NCBI GenBank assembly: GCA_934511335.1 | Contig: CAKSWL010000051.1 | Location: forward strand, 1-11,182 | Direction: 5' to 3' | Origin: an uncultured Cloacibacillus sp. | GTDB lineage: Bacteria > Synergistota > Synergistia > Synergistales > Synergistaceae | Length of the DNA: 11,182 nt | Part shown: piece after piece, positions 1 through 6,330 of the stretch | Numbering within the stretch: position 1 is the stretch's first letter | Layout: the number at the start of each line of letters is the position of its first letter | Notes under the pieces: generated by a model | The model's input: only the letters and a program-made list of their open reading frames with translations | What the model was told of the DNA's origin: nothing | Database searches by the model: none | Translations under genes and position numbers: made by a program

Positions 1-2106
1 ACGGCGGGCATCGAAAAGTTTCTCGGTTCCGGGCTCATTCGCGGTATCGGAGCCGCGATGGCAAAGAAGATCGTCGATAAATTCGGCGAAGAGACGATTT
101 CGATCCTCGACGAGACGCCGCTGCGCCTCGCGGAGATCAAGGGGATCAGTGAGAACAAGGCCTGTGCCATCGCGGAATCCTGGCGCGAACAGCGCGAGAT
201 CCGCGAGGTGATGGTCTTCCTGCAGAGCTACGGCATCGGCACCGGTTACGCGATGCGTATCTTCCGCCAGTACGGCGCTGGCGCCGTCTCCGTACTCAAG
301 GACGATCCCTATCGGATGGCGATCGACATCCCCGGCATCGGCTTCACGATCGCCGACCGGATCGCGCAAAAGCTTGGCATCGCCGCCGATTCGCCGATGC
401 GCGTGCGCGCCGGTGTCCGGCATGTGCTGAACCAGCTCGTCGCCGAGGGGCACGTCTACGCCCCCGCGGAGATACTCTCCGCCCATTCGGCGCAGACCTT
501 GCAGGTCAGGCTTGAGATGGCGCGCGATGGCATCGAGCAGGCCCGCCTTGCCGGAGAGATCATCGTCGAGAAGTTTGCCGACCGCGAGGGCAAGGAGCAG
601 GAGGCCGTCTACCTGCCCGCCTTTCATTACGCCGAGACGAGTTCAGCGCGGAACCTGCGGCTGCTGATCAACGAACCTTACAACAGCCAGTGCGTCGACT
701 GTGACAAGCTGCTGCCGTGGCTTGAACGCGAGATGGAGATAACGCTCGCCGAAGCGCAGCGCGAGGCGATCGTCACCGCCGTCAACTCCAAGGTGATGGT
801 GATCACGGGCGGCCCCGGCACGGGAAAGACGACGATCATCCGCGCCGTGCTGCATATGCGCGAGGAGGGCGGTTTCCGCGTTATGCTCGCCGCGCCGACC
901 GGACGCGCCGCGAAACGTATGAGCGAGGCGACGGGGCATGAAGCGAAGACGCTTCACCGCCTGCTCGAATATGTCGGCAGTCCCGGCACGGGCGGCGCCT
1001 TTATGCGCAACGAAACGAACGCCCTCGAGTGCGATCTCCTCATCGTCGACGAAGCCTCTATGATCGACCAGATACTGTTTCACCACCTGCTAAAGGCGGT
1101 GCCGCGCGGCGCGTCGCTCATCTTTGTCGGCGACGTCAACCAGCTGCCATCGGTCTCGCCGGGCAATGTCCTCAAAGACCTCATCGATTCCGGCGTCTGC
1201 CCCGTGGTCATGCTGCGGGAGATATTCCGCCAGGGACGCGAGAGCCGCATCATTGTGAACGCCCACCGCGTCAACGACGGCCTGATGCCGATCCTGCCCG
1301 ATGATCAGAGCTTGGCGCTCTCGGACTTTTATTTCATTGAACCGCGCGTCGAAAAAGAAAACCTCAGCGACGAGGAGTACAAAAAGCTCTTTGAAAACAA
1401 AGTGCTCCAGACGATAAAAAAACTTGTCGCCGAAAATATTCCCCGCCGCTTCAACTTCGACCCCGTGAACGATATCCAGGTGCTCGCGCCGATGCACAAC
1501 GGCAACGTCGGCACCAAGCGGCTCAACATGGAGCTGCAAAAGATACTCAACACCGGCAAAGGGGCCTCCGTGCAGCGCCTTGAGCGTCTTTTCAAAGAGG
1601 GCGACAAGGTGATGCAGATAAAGAACAACTACGACAAGGATGTCTACAACGGCGACATCGGCACGATAACTAAGGTAGACGGCGACGAATCGCGCGTCAC
1701 CGTGAAGATGGACACGGGGCTTGTGAACTATGAGTTCGCCGAGCTCGAGGAGCTCGTCCACGCCTACGCCGTCTCAATACACAAGTCGCAGGGCTCCGAA
1801 TATTCCGCCGTCGTCATCCCGCTGCTGACGCAGCACTATGTGATGCTCCAGCGGAATCTGCTCTACACCGCGATCACGCGCGGCAAGAAGCTCGTCGTCG
1901 TCGTCGGCGCGAAAAAGGCCCTGCGCATCGCCGTGGAGAACGACCGCACGCGCACGAGATACACGCGTCTGGCAGACCGGCTCAGCGGCTCCGAACCAGC
2001 CTGCGGGACGCCGGGCGCGCCGCCGCCCGACGAAGAGGAGCTTGAGCGGATGTTTGCGGAGCAGGCGCGGCGGGAGGCCGGGGAGGACGCCCCAAAAGCC
2101 GACTAG
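1..2106 (+). CDS. recD2: RecD2-type ATP-dependent DNA helicase (5'-truncated by window edge)
   Basis: Superfamily 1B helicase of the RecD2 (RecD/TraA, YrrC-like) family, which unwinds DNA 5'-to-3' without RecBC partners and acts in DNA repair and replication-fork maintenance. The frame is open from the first base, and codons before the ATG at 58 already encode family sequence (TAGIEKFLGSGLIRGIG), so the true start lies upstream and the ATG at 58 is internal. Counting from base 1, 701 residues are present. Helix-hairpin-helix-like segments occupy the N-terminal part (GIGAAMAKKIV, EIKGISENKA, IPGIGFTIADRI). Walker A is GGPGTGKT at 270-277, Walker B is LLIVDEAS with Asp350-Glu351, and the C-terminal UvrD-like motif IHKSQGSE is at about 593-600. 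The last ~40 residues are an acidic, Pro/Ala-rich tail. No nuclease domain is visible. It is transcribed towards the ABC operon. Family assignment is secure; the cellular role is from family knowledge. Confidence 0.95.
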   Translation, partial: TAGIEKFLGSGLIRGIGAAMAKKIVDKFGEETISILDETPLRLAEIKGISENKACAIAESWREQREIREVMVFLQSYGIGTGYAMRIFRQYGAGAVSVLKDDPYRMAIDIPGIGFTIADRIAQKLGIAADSPMRVRAGVRHVLNQLVAEGHVYAPAEILSAHSAQTLQVRLEMARDGIEQARLAGEIIVEKFADREGKEQEAVYLPAFHYAETSSARNLRLLINEPYNSQCVDCDKLLPWLEREMEITLAEAQREAIVTAVNSKVMVITGGPGTGKTTIIRAVLHMREEGGFRVMLAAPTGRAAKRMSEATGHEAKTLHRLLEYVGSPGTGGAFMRNETNALECDLLIVDEASMIDQILFHHLLKAVPRGASLIFVGDVNQLPSVSPGNVLKDLIDSGVCPVVMLREIFRQGRESRIIVNAHRVNDGLMPILPDDQSLALSDFYFIEPRVEKENLSDEEYKKLFENKVLQTIKKLVAENIPRRFNFDPVNDIQVLAPMHNGNVGTKRLNMELQKILNTGKGASVQRLERLFKEGDKVMQIKNNYDKDVYNGDIGTITKVDGDESRVTVKMDTGLVNYEFAELEELVHAYAVSIHKSQGSEYSAVVIPLLTQHYVMLQRNLLYTAITRGKKLVVVVGAKKALRIAVENDRTRTRYTRLADRLSGSEPACGTPGAPPPDEEELERMFAEQARREAGEDAPKAD

Positions 2107-2147
2107 CCGTGACGGTCATGTCCGCTTTTCTTTTGTATTATCACACG

Positions 2148-2180
2148 AAAAAGGCGCTCCCTCGACTTCAAGGGGGCGCC
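2148..2180 (-). terminator. Rho-independent terminator of the ABC transporter operon
   Basis: Arms at 2153-2162 and 2171-2180 form a 10-bp GC-rich stem (GGCGCTCCCT with AGGGGGCGCC, one G-T wobble) around an 8-nt loop. On the minus strand the stem is followed directly by five T residues (2152-2148). It lies 25 bp beyond the stop of the fused binding protein/permease gene, where a terminator is expected. In the plus direction the hairpin also forms, but no T-run follows, so it is a poorer terminator for recD2. Confidence 0.8.
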
Positions 2181-2205
2181 CGGTATTACATGGCGTGGCG
2201 GGGCT

Positions 2206-3786
2206 TCACAGATAACGCGTACTGCTGCGGTAGATATTCTCCTGGCGGTCCTGCTTGCCGTCGTTTTCCGCCGCCGCGAGGCGCTTCTCCGTGAAGCGCG
2301 CGAAGCGCACGAAGGGCAGCCCGATCAGCAGGTAGATGACCGCTACGATGATGCCGGGGCCGAAATAGTCGTAATAGGTCGCCGAGACCTGACCGTAGAC
2401 TTTGGTGAGGTCTACCATCGTGATGATCGAGACGAGCGACGAATCCTTGAGCAGCGAGATAAAATCGTTCGTGATCGGCGGGATGACGACGCGGACGGCC
2501 TGCGGCAGGATCACCTCGCGCATCGCCTGCCAGCGCGTCATGCCGAGCGCGAGCGCCGACTCCCACTGGGTGCGGGGGATCGCAAAGAGTCCCGTCCGGT
2601 AGATCTCCGCCTCATAGGCGGCGTAGTTGAGTCCGAGGCCGATCGCCCCCGCCCAGAAGGGCGAGAACTTTATCCCCACCGAGGGCAGCCCGTAGAAGAT
2701 GAAGAATAGCTGTATCAGCACCGGCGTGCCGCGCACGATCTCCACATACCAGGTGGCGGCCAGCGCGAGCCAGCGCGGCGCGAAAACGCGCGTCACCGCC
2801 AGAATGAGGCCGAGCGAGATCGCGATCACCATCGCGACTATGGAGACCTCCATCGTGACGAGCGCACCCTTCGCGAAGAGCGGCATCACGTCCCAGTATC
2901 TTTCCAGACGCTTCTGCATCGTCAGCTGCGGCCGATGCGCCTCGGCCCATTCGTTGTAGAAAACGGGCTCGTATTTCGGCGGGTCGAAGTCATTGAACTC
3001 CGTCGCCATCACCGGCGTCCAGAGGTTCCATTTGTCGTAGATCTCGCGAAGTTTGCCGCTGTCGCGCAGCGCCACCAGCGCGCGGTTCACCTCGGCGAGC
3101 AGCTCCTTGTCCTGCTTGCGGATGGCGATGGCGTAGATTATTTCGCCGATGGGAGGCCCGACGAATTTGATCTCAGGGTTGAAGCCCGCCGAGTAGAGCG
3201 CGATGGGCTGGTCGAAGAGCGCCGCGTCAAGACGTCCGTTCGCGAGATCCTCGTAGGTGTTGGCCTCGACGATATAGGTGCGGATCTCAACGTCGCCGAC
3301 CTCCTCGAGCACCATCTGCGCGTAGCTTTCCTTAAGCGTCCCCGCTACCTTGCCCTTCAAATCCTGAAGGTCCTTGATCGCGTCGTCCTTGCGGCGCACG
3401 GCGAGCTGCAGGTAGGTCTTATAATAGGGGATCGAGAAATTGACCGTCTCTTCGTGCTCCGGCGTCACCTCGAGGCCGTTGATGGCGATGTCGTAAAGGT
3501 TGCGCTCGAGGCCGGGTATCAAGTTGTCCCAGGCGTTGTTGACATAGACGGGTTTGCGTCCCATCTCCGCGGCGAGCGCGTCCACGATATCCACCTCAAA
3601 GCCGATGAGCTTTTTCGGGTCCTTTGGGTCGGGGAACATGTAGGGAAAGCCGCCCTCTGAGTCCCCGCCCCAGCGCAGCAACTTCTCCCCGCCTTCGGCA
3701 AAGGCCGCCGCGGCGTCACCGGCAAGAAGCGCCGCCGGCGAAAGCAGCGTCAGAATGAACGCTAGCAAGGCAATAAATTTTTTCAT
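2206..3786 (-). CDS. Amino-acid ABC transporter, substrate-binding protein fused to permease
   Basis: One 526-residue polypeptide combines a periplasmic binding domain and a polar-amino-acid permease (HisM/GlnP type) for import across the inner membrane. The N-terminus is a signal sequence or membrane anchor (MKKFIALLAFILTLLSPAALLA) without a lipobox Cys. A family-3 binding domain spans about 35-260 (FPYMFPD, GFEVDIVDALA, NFSIPYYKTYLQLAV, RLDAALFD). The permease domain spans about 300-500 with several hydrophobic segments (GALVTMEVSIVAMVIAISLG, TPVLIQLFFIFYGLP, IIVAVIYLLIGLPFV) and the ATPase-contacting EAA-type loop near 409-430 (ESALALGMTRWQAM). I chose ATG 3786 over TTG 3792 because GGGGGTGA lies at a usable distance and because this ATG overlaps the preceding stop as TGATG. 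Such fusions are known in this family. Oddity: where many relatives have TxER before the FS-x-PYY motif, this protein has TPEHEE, so the usual ligand-carboxylate Arg appears to be His111. The exact ligand is unknown. Confidence 0.92.
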   Translation of the reverse strand: MKKFIALLAFILTLLSPAALLAGDAAAAFAEGGEKLLRWGGDSEGGFPYMFPDPKDPKKLIGFEVDIVDALAAEMGRKPVYVNNAWDNLIPGLERNLYDIAINGLEVTPEHEETVNFSIPYYKTYLQLAVRRKDDAIKDLQDLKGKVAGTLKESYAQMVLEEVGDVEIRTYIVEANTYEDLANGRLDAALFDQPIALYSAGFNPEIKFVGPPIGEIIYAIAIRKQDKELLAEVNRALVALRDSGKLREIYDKWNLWTPVMATEFNDFDPPKYEPVFYNEWAEAHRPQLTMQKRLERYWDVMPLFAKGALVTMEVSIVAMVIAISLGLILAVTRVFAPRWLALAATWYVEIVRGTPVLIQLFFIFYGLPSVGIKFSPFWAGAIGLGLNYAAYEAEIYRTGLFAIPRTQWESALALGMTRWQAMREVILPQAVRVVIPPITNDFISLLKDSSLVSIITMVDLTKVYGQVSATYYDYFGPGIIVAVIYLLIGLPFVRFARFTEKRLAAAENDGKQDRQENIYRSSTRYL

Positions 3787-3812
3787 CAGCAAGTCACCCC
3801 CGCGTTGACGAA
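3783..3812. repeat. Direct repeat copy 1, ATPase 3'-end sequence ahead of the permease gene
   Basis: This 30-bp segment matches 3899-3928 at 28 of 30 positions. Differences are at 3792/3908 and 3795/3911. It carries the FVNAGVTC codons, the stop, the TGATG overlap and the G-rich ribosome-binding element immediately before the permease gene. Confidence 0.9.
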
Positions 3813-3902
3813 TAAGCGGCGAACCAAAATCTTCGATTTTGTCTGAGCGCTTAGTCCCTTCATGTACAGGTCTGTTTGTGTATGAACGACGTAGGTTCTC
3901 AT
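3786..3902 (-). CDS. Possible 38-residue small protein ending in a copy of the ATPase tail
   Basis: Between the ATPase and the fused permease the minus strand holds a complete 38-codon ORF (MRTYVVHTQT...RRLFVNAGVTC). Its ATG shares one base with the ATPase stop (TGATG at 3904-3900), and its own stop overlaps the permease ATG in the same way (TGATG at 3788-3784). The last eight residues, FVNAGVTC, are identical to the end of the ATPase. GGGGGT lies about 10 nt upstream of its start, inside the ATPase coding end, and the same element precedes the permease start. The residues before the shared tail match nothing I recognise. It may be a real translated linker that keeps translation coupled across the gap, or the remnant of a duplication or deletion at this junction. 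Coding status is uncertain. Confidence 0.4.
   Translation of the reverse strand: MRTYVVHTQTDLYMKGLSAQTKSKILVRRLFVNAGVTC
3813..3853. other. Imperfect hairpin between ATPase and permease genes
   Basis: TAAGCG (3813-3818) pairs with CGCTTA (3848-3853), and CAAAATC (3825-3831) pairs with GATTTTG (3835-3841) around a 3-nt loop, with a 6-by-6 internal loop between the stems. It begins exactly where the 30-bp repeat ends. There is no T-run after it, so it is not an obvious terminator. It could tune the amount of permease made relative to ATPase, or mark the inserted segment; both are inference. Confidence 0.45.
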
Positions 3903-3928
3903 CAGCATGTTACCCCCGCGTTGACGAA
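3899..3928. repeat. Direct repeat copy 2, at the true end of the ATPase gene
   Basis: Partner of the repeat at 3783-3812, offset by 116 bp. Read on the minus strand, both differences fall in third codon positions (GTA/GTG for Val, ACA/ACT for Thr), so both copies encode the same eight residues and stop. Matching ends just past the shared Phe codon on one side and just past the ATG on the other. Confidence 0.9.
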
Positions 3929-4690
3929 ATGGCGCAAAAAGGCGCGCGTACGGTCGTTCTTCGGATTCGCGAAGAGGACGTCCCCGTCCTCATATTCGAC
4001 GATCTCGCCCTTATCCATAAAAATGATGTAGTCCGAGGCGTCCTTCGCGAACTTCATCTCGTGCGTGACGATGATCTGCGTCATCCCCTCGGCGTCGAGG
4101 TCCTTCATGACCTGCAGAACTTCGCCGACCAGCTCGGGGTCGAGCGCGGAGGTCGGTTCGTCGTAGAGCATGACGCGCGGGTTCATCGCGAGCGCCCGGG
4201 CGATCGCCGCGCGCTGGCTCTGACCGCCGGAGAGCGTCGAGGGATATTTCTGCGCGAAGCCCCTGAGGCCGACCTTCTCAAGCATCTTCATGCCGAGCTC
4301 GTGAGCCTCGTCCCTCTTCATGCCCTTGACGACCATCGGCGCGAGCATGATATTCTGGAGCAGGTTTTTATTCGGAAAAAGATTGTAACTCTGAAAGACC
4401 ATCCCCACCTCGGTACGCAGCTCATGTACCTTCTGCAGCATCGTGTCGTTCGGCACTTCTCCAGGCCTGCGCGAGACGGTGACGCCGGCGACGGTGACGG
4501 AGCCGGAGTCCATCAGCTCCAGGCAGTTTATGCAGCGCAGAAAGGTCGACTTGCCGCAACCCGACGGGCCGATTATCGAGGCCAGGTCGCCCTCGCGTAT
4601 GGTGAAGCTGATATTCCTGAGGACGTCTCCGTCCTCGAAACTTTTGCAGAGATTTTCTATCACGATCAACGGTTTATTTGTGGTGTTCAT
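3902..4690 (-). CDS. Amino-acid ABC transporter ATP-binding protein (GlnQ/HisP type)
   Basis: Cytoplasmic ATPase that powers import through the fused permease encoded just downstream. The 262 residues are normal for the polar-amino-acid subfamily. Visible motifs are Walker A GPSGCGKST (41-49), Q-loop Gln100 (MVFQSYNLFP, typical of this subfamily), signature LSGGQ (153-157), Walker B VMLYDEP with Glu178, the D-loop SALDPE and switch His210 (IVTHEM). The start ATG 4690 has a strong AGGGGGG element about 8 nt upstream. It is the first gene of a leftward operon with the 38-codon ORF and the fused binding protein/permease. It is divergent from the 4-hydroxybutyrate dehydrogenase gene, 422 bp away. 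A weak promoter may lie near TTGCAA at 4972-4967 with TAAACT 17 nt downstream on the minus strand. All catalytic residues are present, so it should be active. The transported amino acid cannot be read from the ATPase. Confidence 0.95.
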   Translation of the reverse strand: MNTTNKPLIVIENLCKSFEDGDVLRNISFTIREGDLASIIGPSGCGKSTFLRCINCLELMDSGSVTVAGVTVSRRPGEVPNDTMLQKVHELRTEVGMVFQSYNLFPNKNLLQNIMLAPMVVKGMKRDEAHELGMKMLEKVGLRGFAQKYPSTLSGGQSQRAAIARALAMNPRVMLYDEPTSALDPELVGEVLQVMKDLDAEGMTQIIVTHEMKFAKDASDYIIFMDKGEIVEYEDGDVLFANPKNDRTRAFLRHFVNAGVTC

Positions 4691-4741
4691 TTATATGCCC
4701 CCCTCTGGATTATTTGTGCCGGAACCAAAGGAGTACGTCAT

Positions 4742-4927
4742 ATGCGAAGGTACTCGCCATATAACATCAAAGCTGACAGACCGGCAGCTTTGGCCATAAA
4801 GCCGAAAGTAATACGGCGCGAAAGTAACGTGCGGAAGTTTTGGAGTTTCGCTCCATGTCTGATACACCAGACACCAGTGTTTTTTTTCAATTTACGTCTC
4901 ACGTCCCTTCCGTGTAGCGACATATGA
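4742..4927 (+). CDS. Doubtful 61-residue ORF in the intergenic region
   Basis: ATG 4742 is preceded by AAGGAG at 4728-4733, a well-spaced ribosome-binding site. The ORF runs 61 codons (MRRYSPYNIK...TSLPCSDI) to TGA at 4925-4927. I recognise no domain. The composition is rich in Arg and aromatic residues and is unlike the neighbouring proteins. The same stretch is also open on the minus strand (4932-4738), and it coincides with the serial hairpins, so it may be RNA or repeat sequence and not a gene. The ribosome-binding site overlaps a GAGTAC/GTACTC hairpin that could hide it. Confidence 0.2.
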   Translation: MRRYSPYNIKADRPAALAIKPKVIRRESNVRKFWSFAPCLIHQTPVFFFNLRLTSLPCSDI

Positions 4928-5068
4928 TGCATAAATCAGGAACAGTTTAATAGTTTTCCCGCTTAATTGCAAGGAAAAGTTTGGACTATTACCGTAAATA
5001 TTTGGCAAATATCAGCCAACGCCCCCACGCGCGCAGCGGCGCTGATATCCTTTCTGTAAAAACTTGAG

Positions 5069-5074
5069 TATAAT
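5069..5074 (+). promoter_or_regulatory. Possible -10 element for the 4-hydroxybutyrate dehydrogenase gene
   Basis: A perfect TATAAT lies 39 bp before the dehydrogenase start. No good -35 element is found 16-18 bp upstream (TATCCT at best), so an activator or another promoter may be involved. The gene's ribosome-binding site AAGGAGG is at 5099-5105. Confidence 0.4.
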
Positions 5075-5112
5075 AATGAAGAAAATAAAAAACGTCGCAA
5101 GGAGGCGCCGCC

Positions 5113-6228
5113 ATGAAAGAGGTTGTCCTGAAAACAGAGCTGCACAGATTCAAAAACTGCCGGGAGTTCGCAGAAGCGTTCGCCCTCGGCGGCGGAGACT
5201 TCATCTTCACCATCCGTCCCATATATGAAAAATACTTCGCCCCGCTGGGGCTGCCGCTCAAACATCTCTTCATGGAAGATTACGGCGCAGGCGAGCCTAC
5301 CGATGTGATGACCGACGAGATAATCGCGGCGGTGACGGCGCTCGGCTTTGAACGCCTCATCGCGGTGGGCGGCGGTTCTATCGTCGACATTGCGAAAGTC
5401 GCCGCCGCCTCCGGCGGCAGGACGACCGACGAACTCTATGCAGATCCCGAGGGAATCAGGCGCGAGGCGGGCTTGGTCATCGTGCCGACGACCTGCGGCA
5501 CCGGCAGCGAGGTGACGAACATCTCGATCATCAACCGCACGCGCATCGGCACCAAAATGGGACTCGTCGCCGACGCCCTCTTCGCCGACCAAGCGGTGCT
5601 TATCCCTGAGCTGCTGCACGATCTGCCCTTCGAGGTGTTTGCCGCGAGCTCGATAGACGCGCTTGTCCACGCCGTAGAATCGGCGCTCTCGCCGAAGGCT
5701 ACCGACTTCACTAAGCTGCTCTCCTACAAAGCCGCGGAGATAATACTCAAGAACTACCTGGAAATCGCGGCTAAGGGGCGCGCGGCGCGTCTTTCGCTGC
5801 TTGACTCCTTCCTCACCGCCGCGAACTACGCGGGCATCGCCTTCGGCACCGCCGGCTGTGCCGCCGTTCACGCCCTCTCCTACCCCCTCGGCGGGAAATA
5901 CCACGTGCCGCACGGCGAAAGCAACTACGCGGTCTTCACCGGTGTCATGAAAAACTACATCGAAGTCAAAGAGGACGGCGAGATCGCGGTGATGATGAAA
6001 TTTATCGCCGACCTCCTCGGCTGCCCGAAGGACGAAGCCTGGGAAGCGCTTGAAGGGCTGCTGAACAAAATCCTCATCAAAAAGCCGCTCAGCGCCTATG
6101 GCGTGAAGGAAGAGGAACTGGAAGAGTTCACCGACTCCGTGGTGCAGCGCCAGCAGCGCCTGATGGCGAACAACTTCGTCCCCCTCGACAGAGACCGCGT
6201 TCTGAAGATTTATATGGAGCTGTATTGA
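5113..6228 (+). CDS. 4hbD: 4-hydroxybutyrate dehydrogenase (iron-containing alcohol dehydrogenase family)
   Basis: NAD-dependent group III alcohol dehydrogenase that interconverts 4-hydroxybutyrate and succinate semialdehyde, a cytoplasmic step in fermentation of succinate or 4-aminobutyrate. The 371 residues match the Clostridium kluyveri 4HbD as I remember it along the whole length, including KYFAPLG-like and EYGAGEPTD-like N-terminal text, IVPTTCGTGSEVTN (123-136) and NYAGIAFGTAG (238-248). The nucleotide-binding motif is GGGSIVDIAK (86-95). Metal ligands expected for the family are present as Asp182, His186, His253 and His267, with the family's 4- and 14-residue spacings. The start is fixed by AAGGAGG 7 nt before the ATG. 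It stands alone: divergent from the ABC operon and convergent with the TRAP operon, with no CoA-transferase or succinate-semialdehyde dehydrogenase in the window. A related iron-dependent alcohol dehydrogenase with another substrate is the main alternative. Confidence 0.88.
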   Translation: MKEVVLKTELHRFKNCREFAEAFALGGGDFIFTIRPIYEKYFAPLGLPLKHLFMEDYGAGEPTDVMTDEIIAAVTALGFERLIAVGGGSIVDIAKVAAASGGRTTDELYADPEGIRREAGLVIVPTTCGTGSEVTNISIINRTRIGTKMGLVADALFADQAVLIPELLHDLPFEVFAASSIDALVHAVESALSPKATDFTKLLSYKAAEIILKNYLEIAAKGRAARLSLLDSFLTAANYAGIAFGTAGCAAVHALSYPLGGKYHVPHGESNYAVFTGVMKNYIEVKEDGEIAVMMKFIADLLGCPKDEAWEALEGLLNKILIKKPLSAYGVKEEELEEFTDSVVQRQQRLMANNFVPLDRDRVLKIYMELY

Positions 6229-6255
6229 ACTACCGCCTCCGACAGGAGACTATCC

Positions 6256-6297
6256 AACTATAAAGAGCCGCCCGGGAAACAGCGGCTCTCTATAGTT
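6256..6297. terminator. Long hairpin between convergent genes, probable bidirectional terminator
   Basis: AACTATA-A-AGAGCCGC (6256-6271) is complementary to GCGGCTCT-C-TATAGTT (6282-6297), leaving one A-C mismatch and a 10-nt loop, so 15 of 16 positions pair. The GC core (6264-6289) is followed on the minus strand by TTTATAGTT, which suits termination of the leftward TRAP operon. On the plus strand it lies 27 bp after the dehydrogenase stop and is followed by CTATAGTT, a weaker tail. Confidence 0.7.
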
Positions 6298-6302
6298 AGG
6301 TG

Positions 6303-6330
6303 GATATTTGCGCCTGCTGCGCGAAATATC
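6303..6330 (-). other. Hairpin touching the TRAP permease stop codon
   Basis: GATATTTGCGC (6303-6313) pairs with GCGC-G-AAATATC (6319-6330) around a 5-nt loop with a single bulged G at 6323. It directly adjoins the stop codon of the TRAP permease gene (6333-6331) on its 3' side. No T-run follows. It precedes the larger hairpin at 6256-6297 in the leftward transcript and may protect the mRNA 3' end or assist termination. Confidence 0.5.

Larger units (their letters stand above)
4691..5112. other. Divergent intergenic region rich in hairpins
   Basis: This 422-bp gap separates the leftward ABC operon from the rightward dehydrogenase gene. From 4731 to 4890 it holds at least six small inverted repeats in series: GAGTAC/GTACTC (4731-4755), CAAAGCTG/CAGCTTTG (4768-4792), GCCG/CGGC (4801-4817), GCGCG/CGTGC with one wobble (4816-4830), TGGAG/CTCCA (4841-4855) and TGTCTG/CAGACA (4856-4873). 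These are followed by eight T residues on the plus strand (4880-4887). The 9-mer CGAAAGTAA occurs twice, at 4803 and 4819, in neighbouring hairpin loops. I recognise no known riboswitch or T-box. The rest (4890-5112) is AT-rich and probably holds the promoters of both flanking transcription units. Confidence 0.5.

Noticed and set aside
1090..1761. 223-codon minus-strand open frame inside recD2
   Set aside because: Antisense to the conserved helicase core, with Val/Asp/His-rich shadow composition.
2109..2294. 61-codon plus-strand ORF just after recD2
   Set aside because: It runs through the terminator hairpin and into the antisense of the permease gene, and has no ribosome-binding site.
2935..3660. 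241-codon plus-strand open frame inside the fused binding protein/permease gene
   Set aside because: Antisense shadow of the binding domain. The translation is low-complexity Arg/Val/Asp-rich text with no domain and no own ribosome-binding site that I can see.
4856..4887. Plus-strand hairpin followed by eight T residues as a firm terminator
   Set aside because: The 6-bp stem is short and lies 6 nt from the T-run, and no plus-strand gene ends there. It is mentioned only as part of the structured region.
3839..4927. Long plus-strand open frame of 362 codons across the ATPase gene
   Set aside because: It is antisense to the ATPase, which has all ABC motifs. Its translation has no recognisable domain and is the usual shadow of a GC-rich gene. 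Only its last 61 codons, outside the ATPase, are kept as a doubtful ORF.
4963..5913. 316-codon minus-strand open frame across the dehydrogenase gene
   Set aside because: Antisense to the 4-hydroxybutyrate dehydrogenase, which has complete metal-ligand and cofactor motifs.
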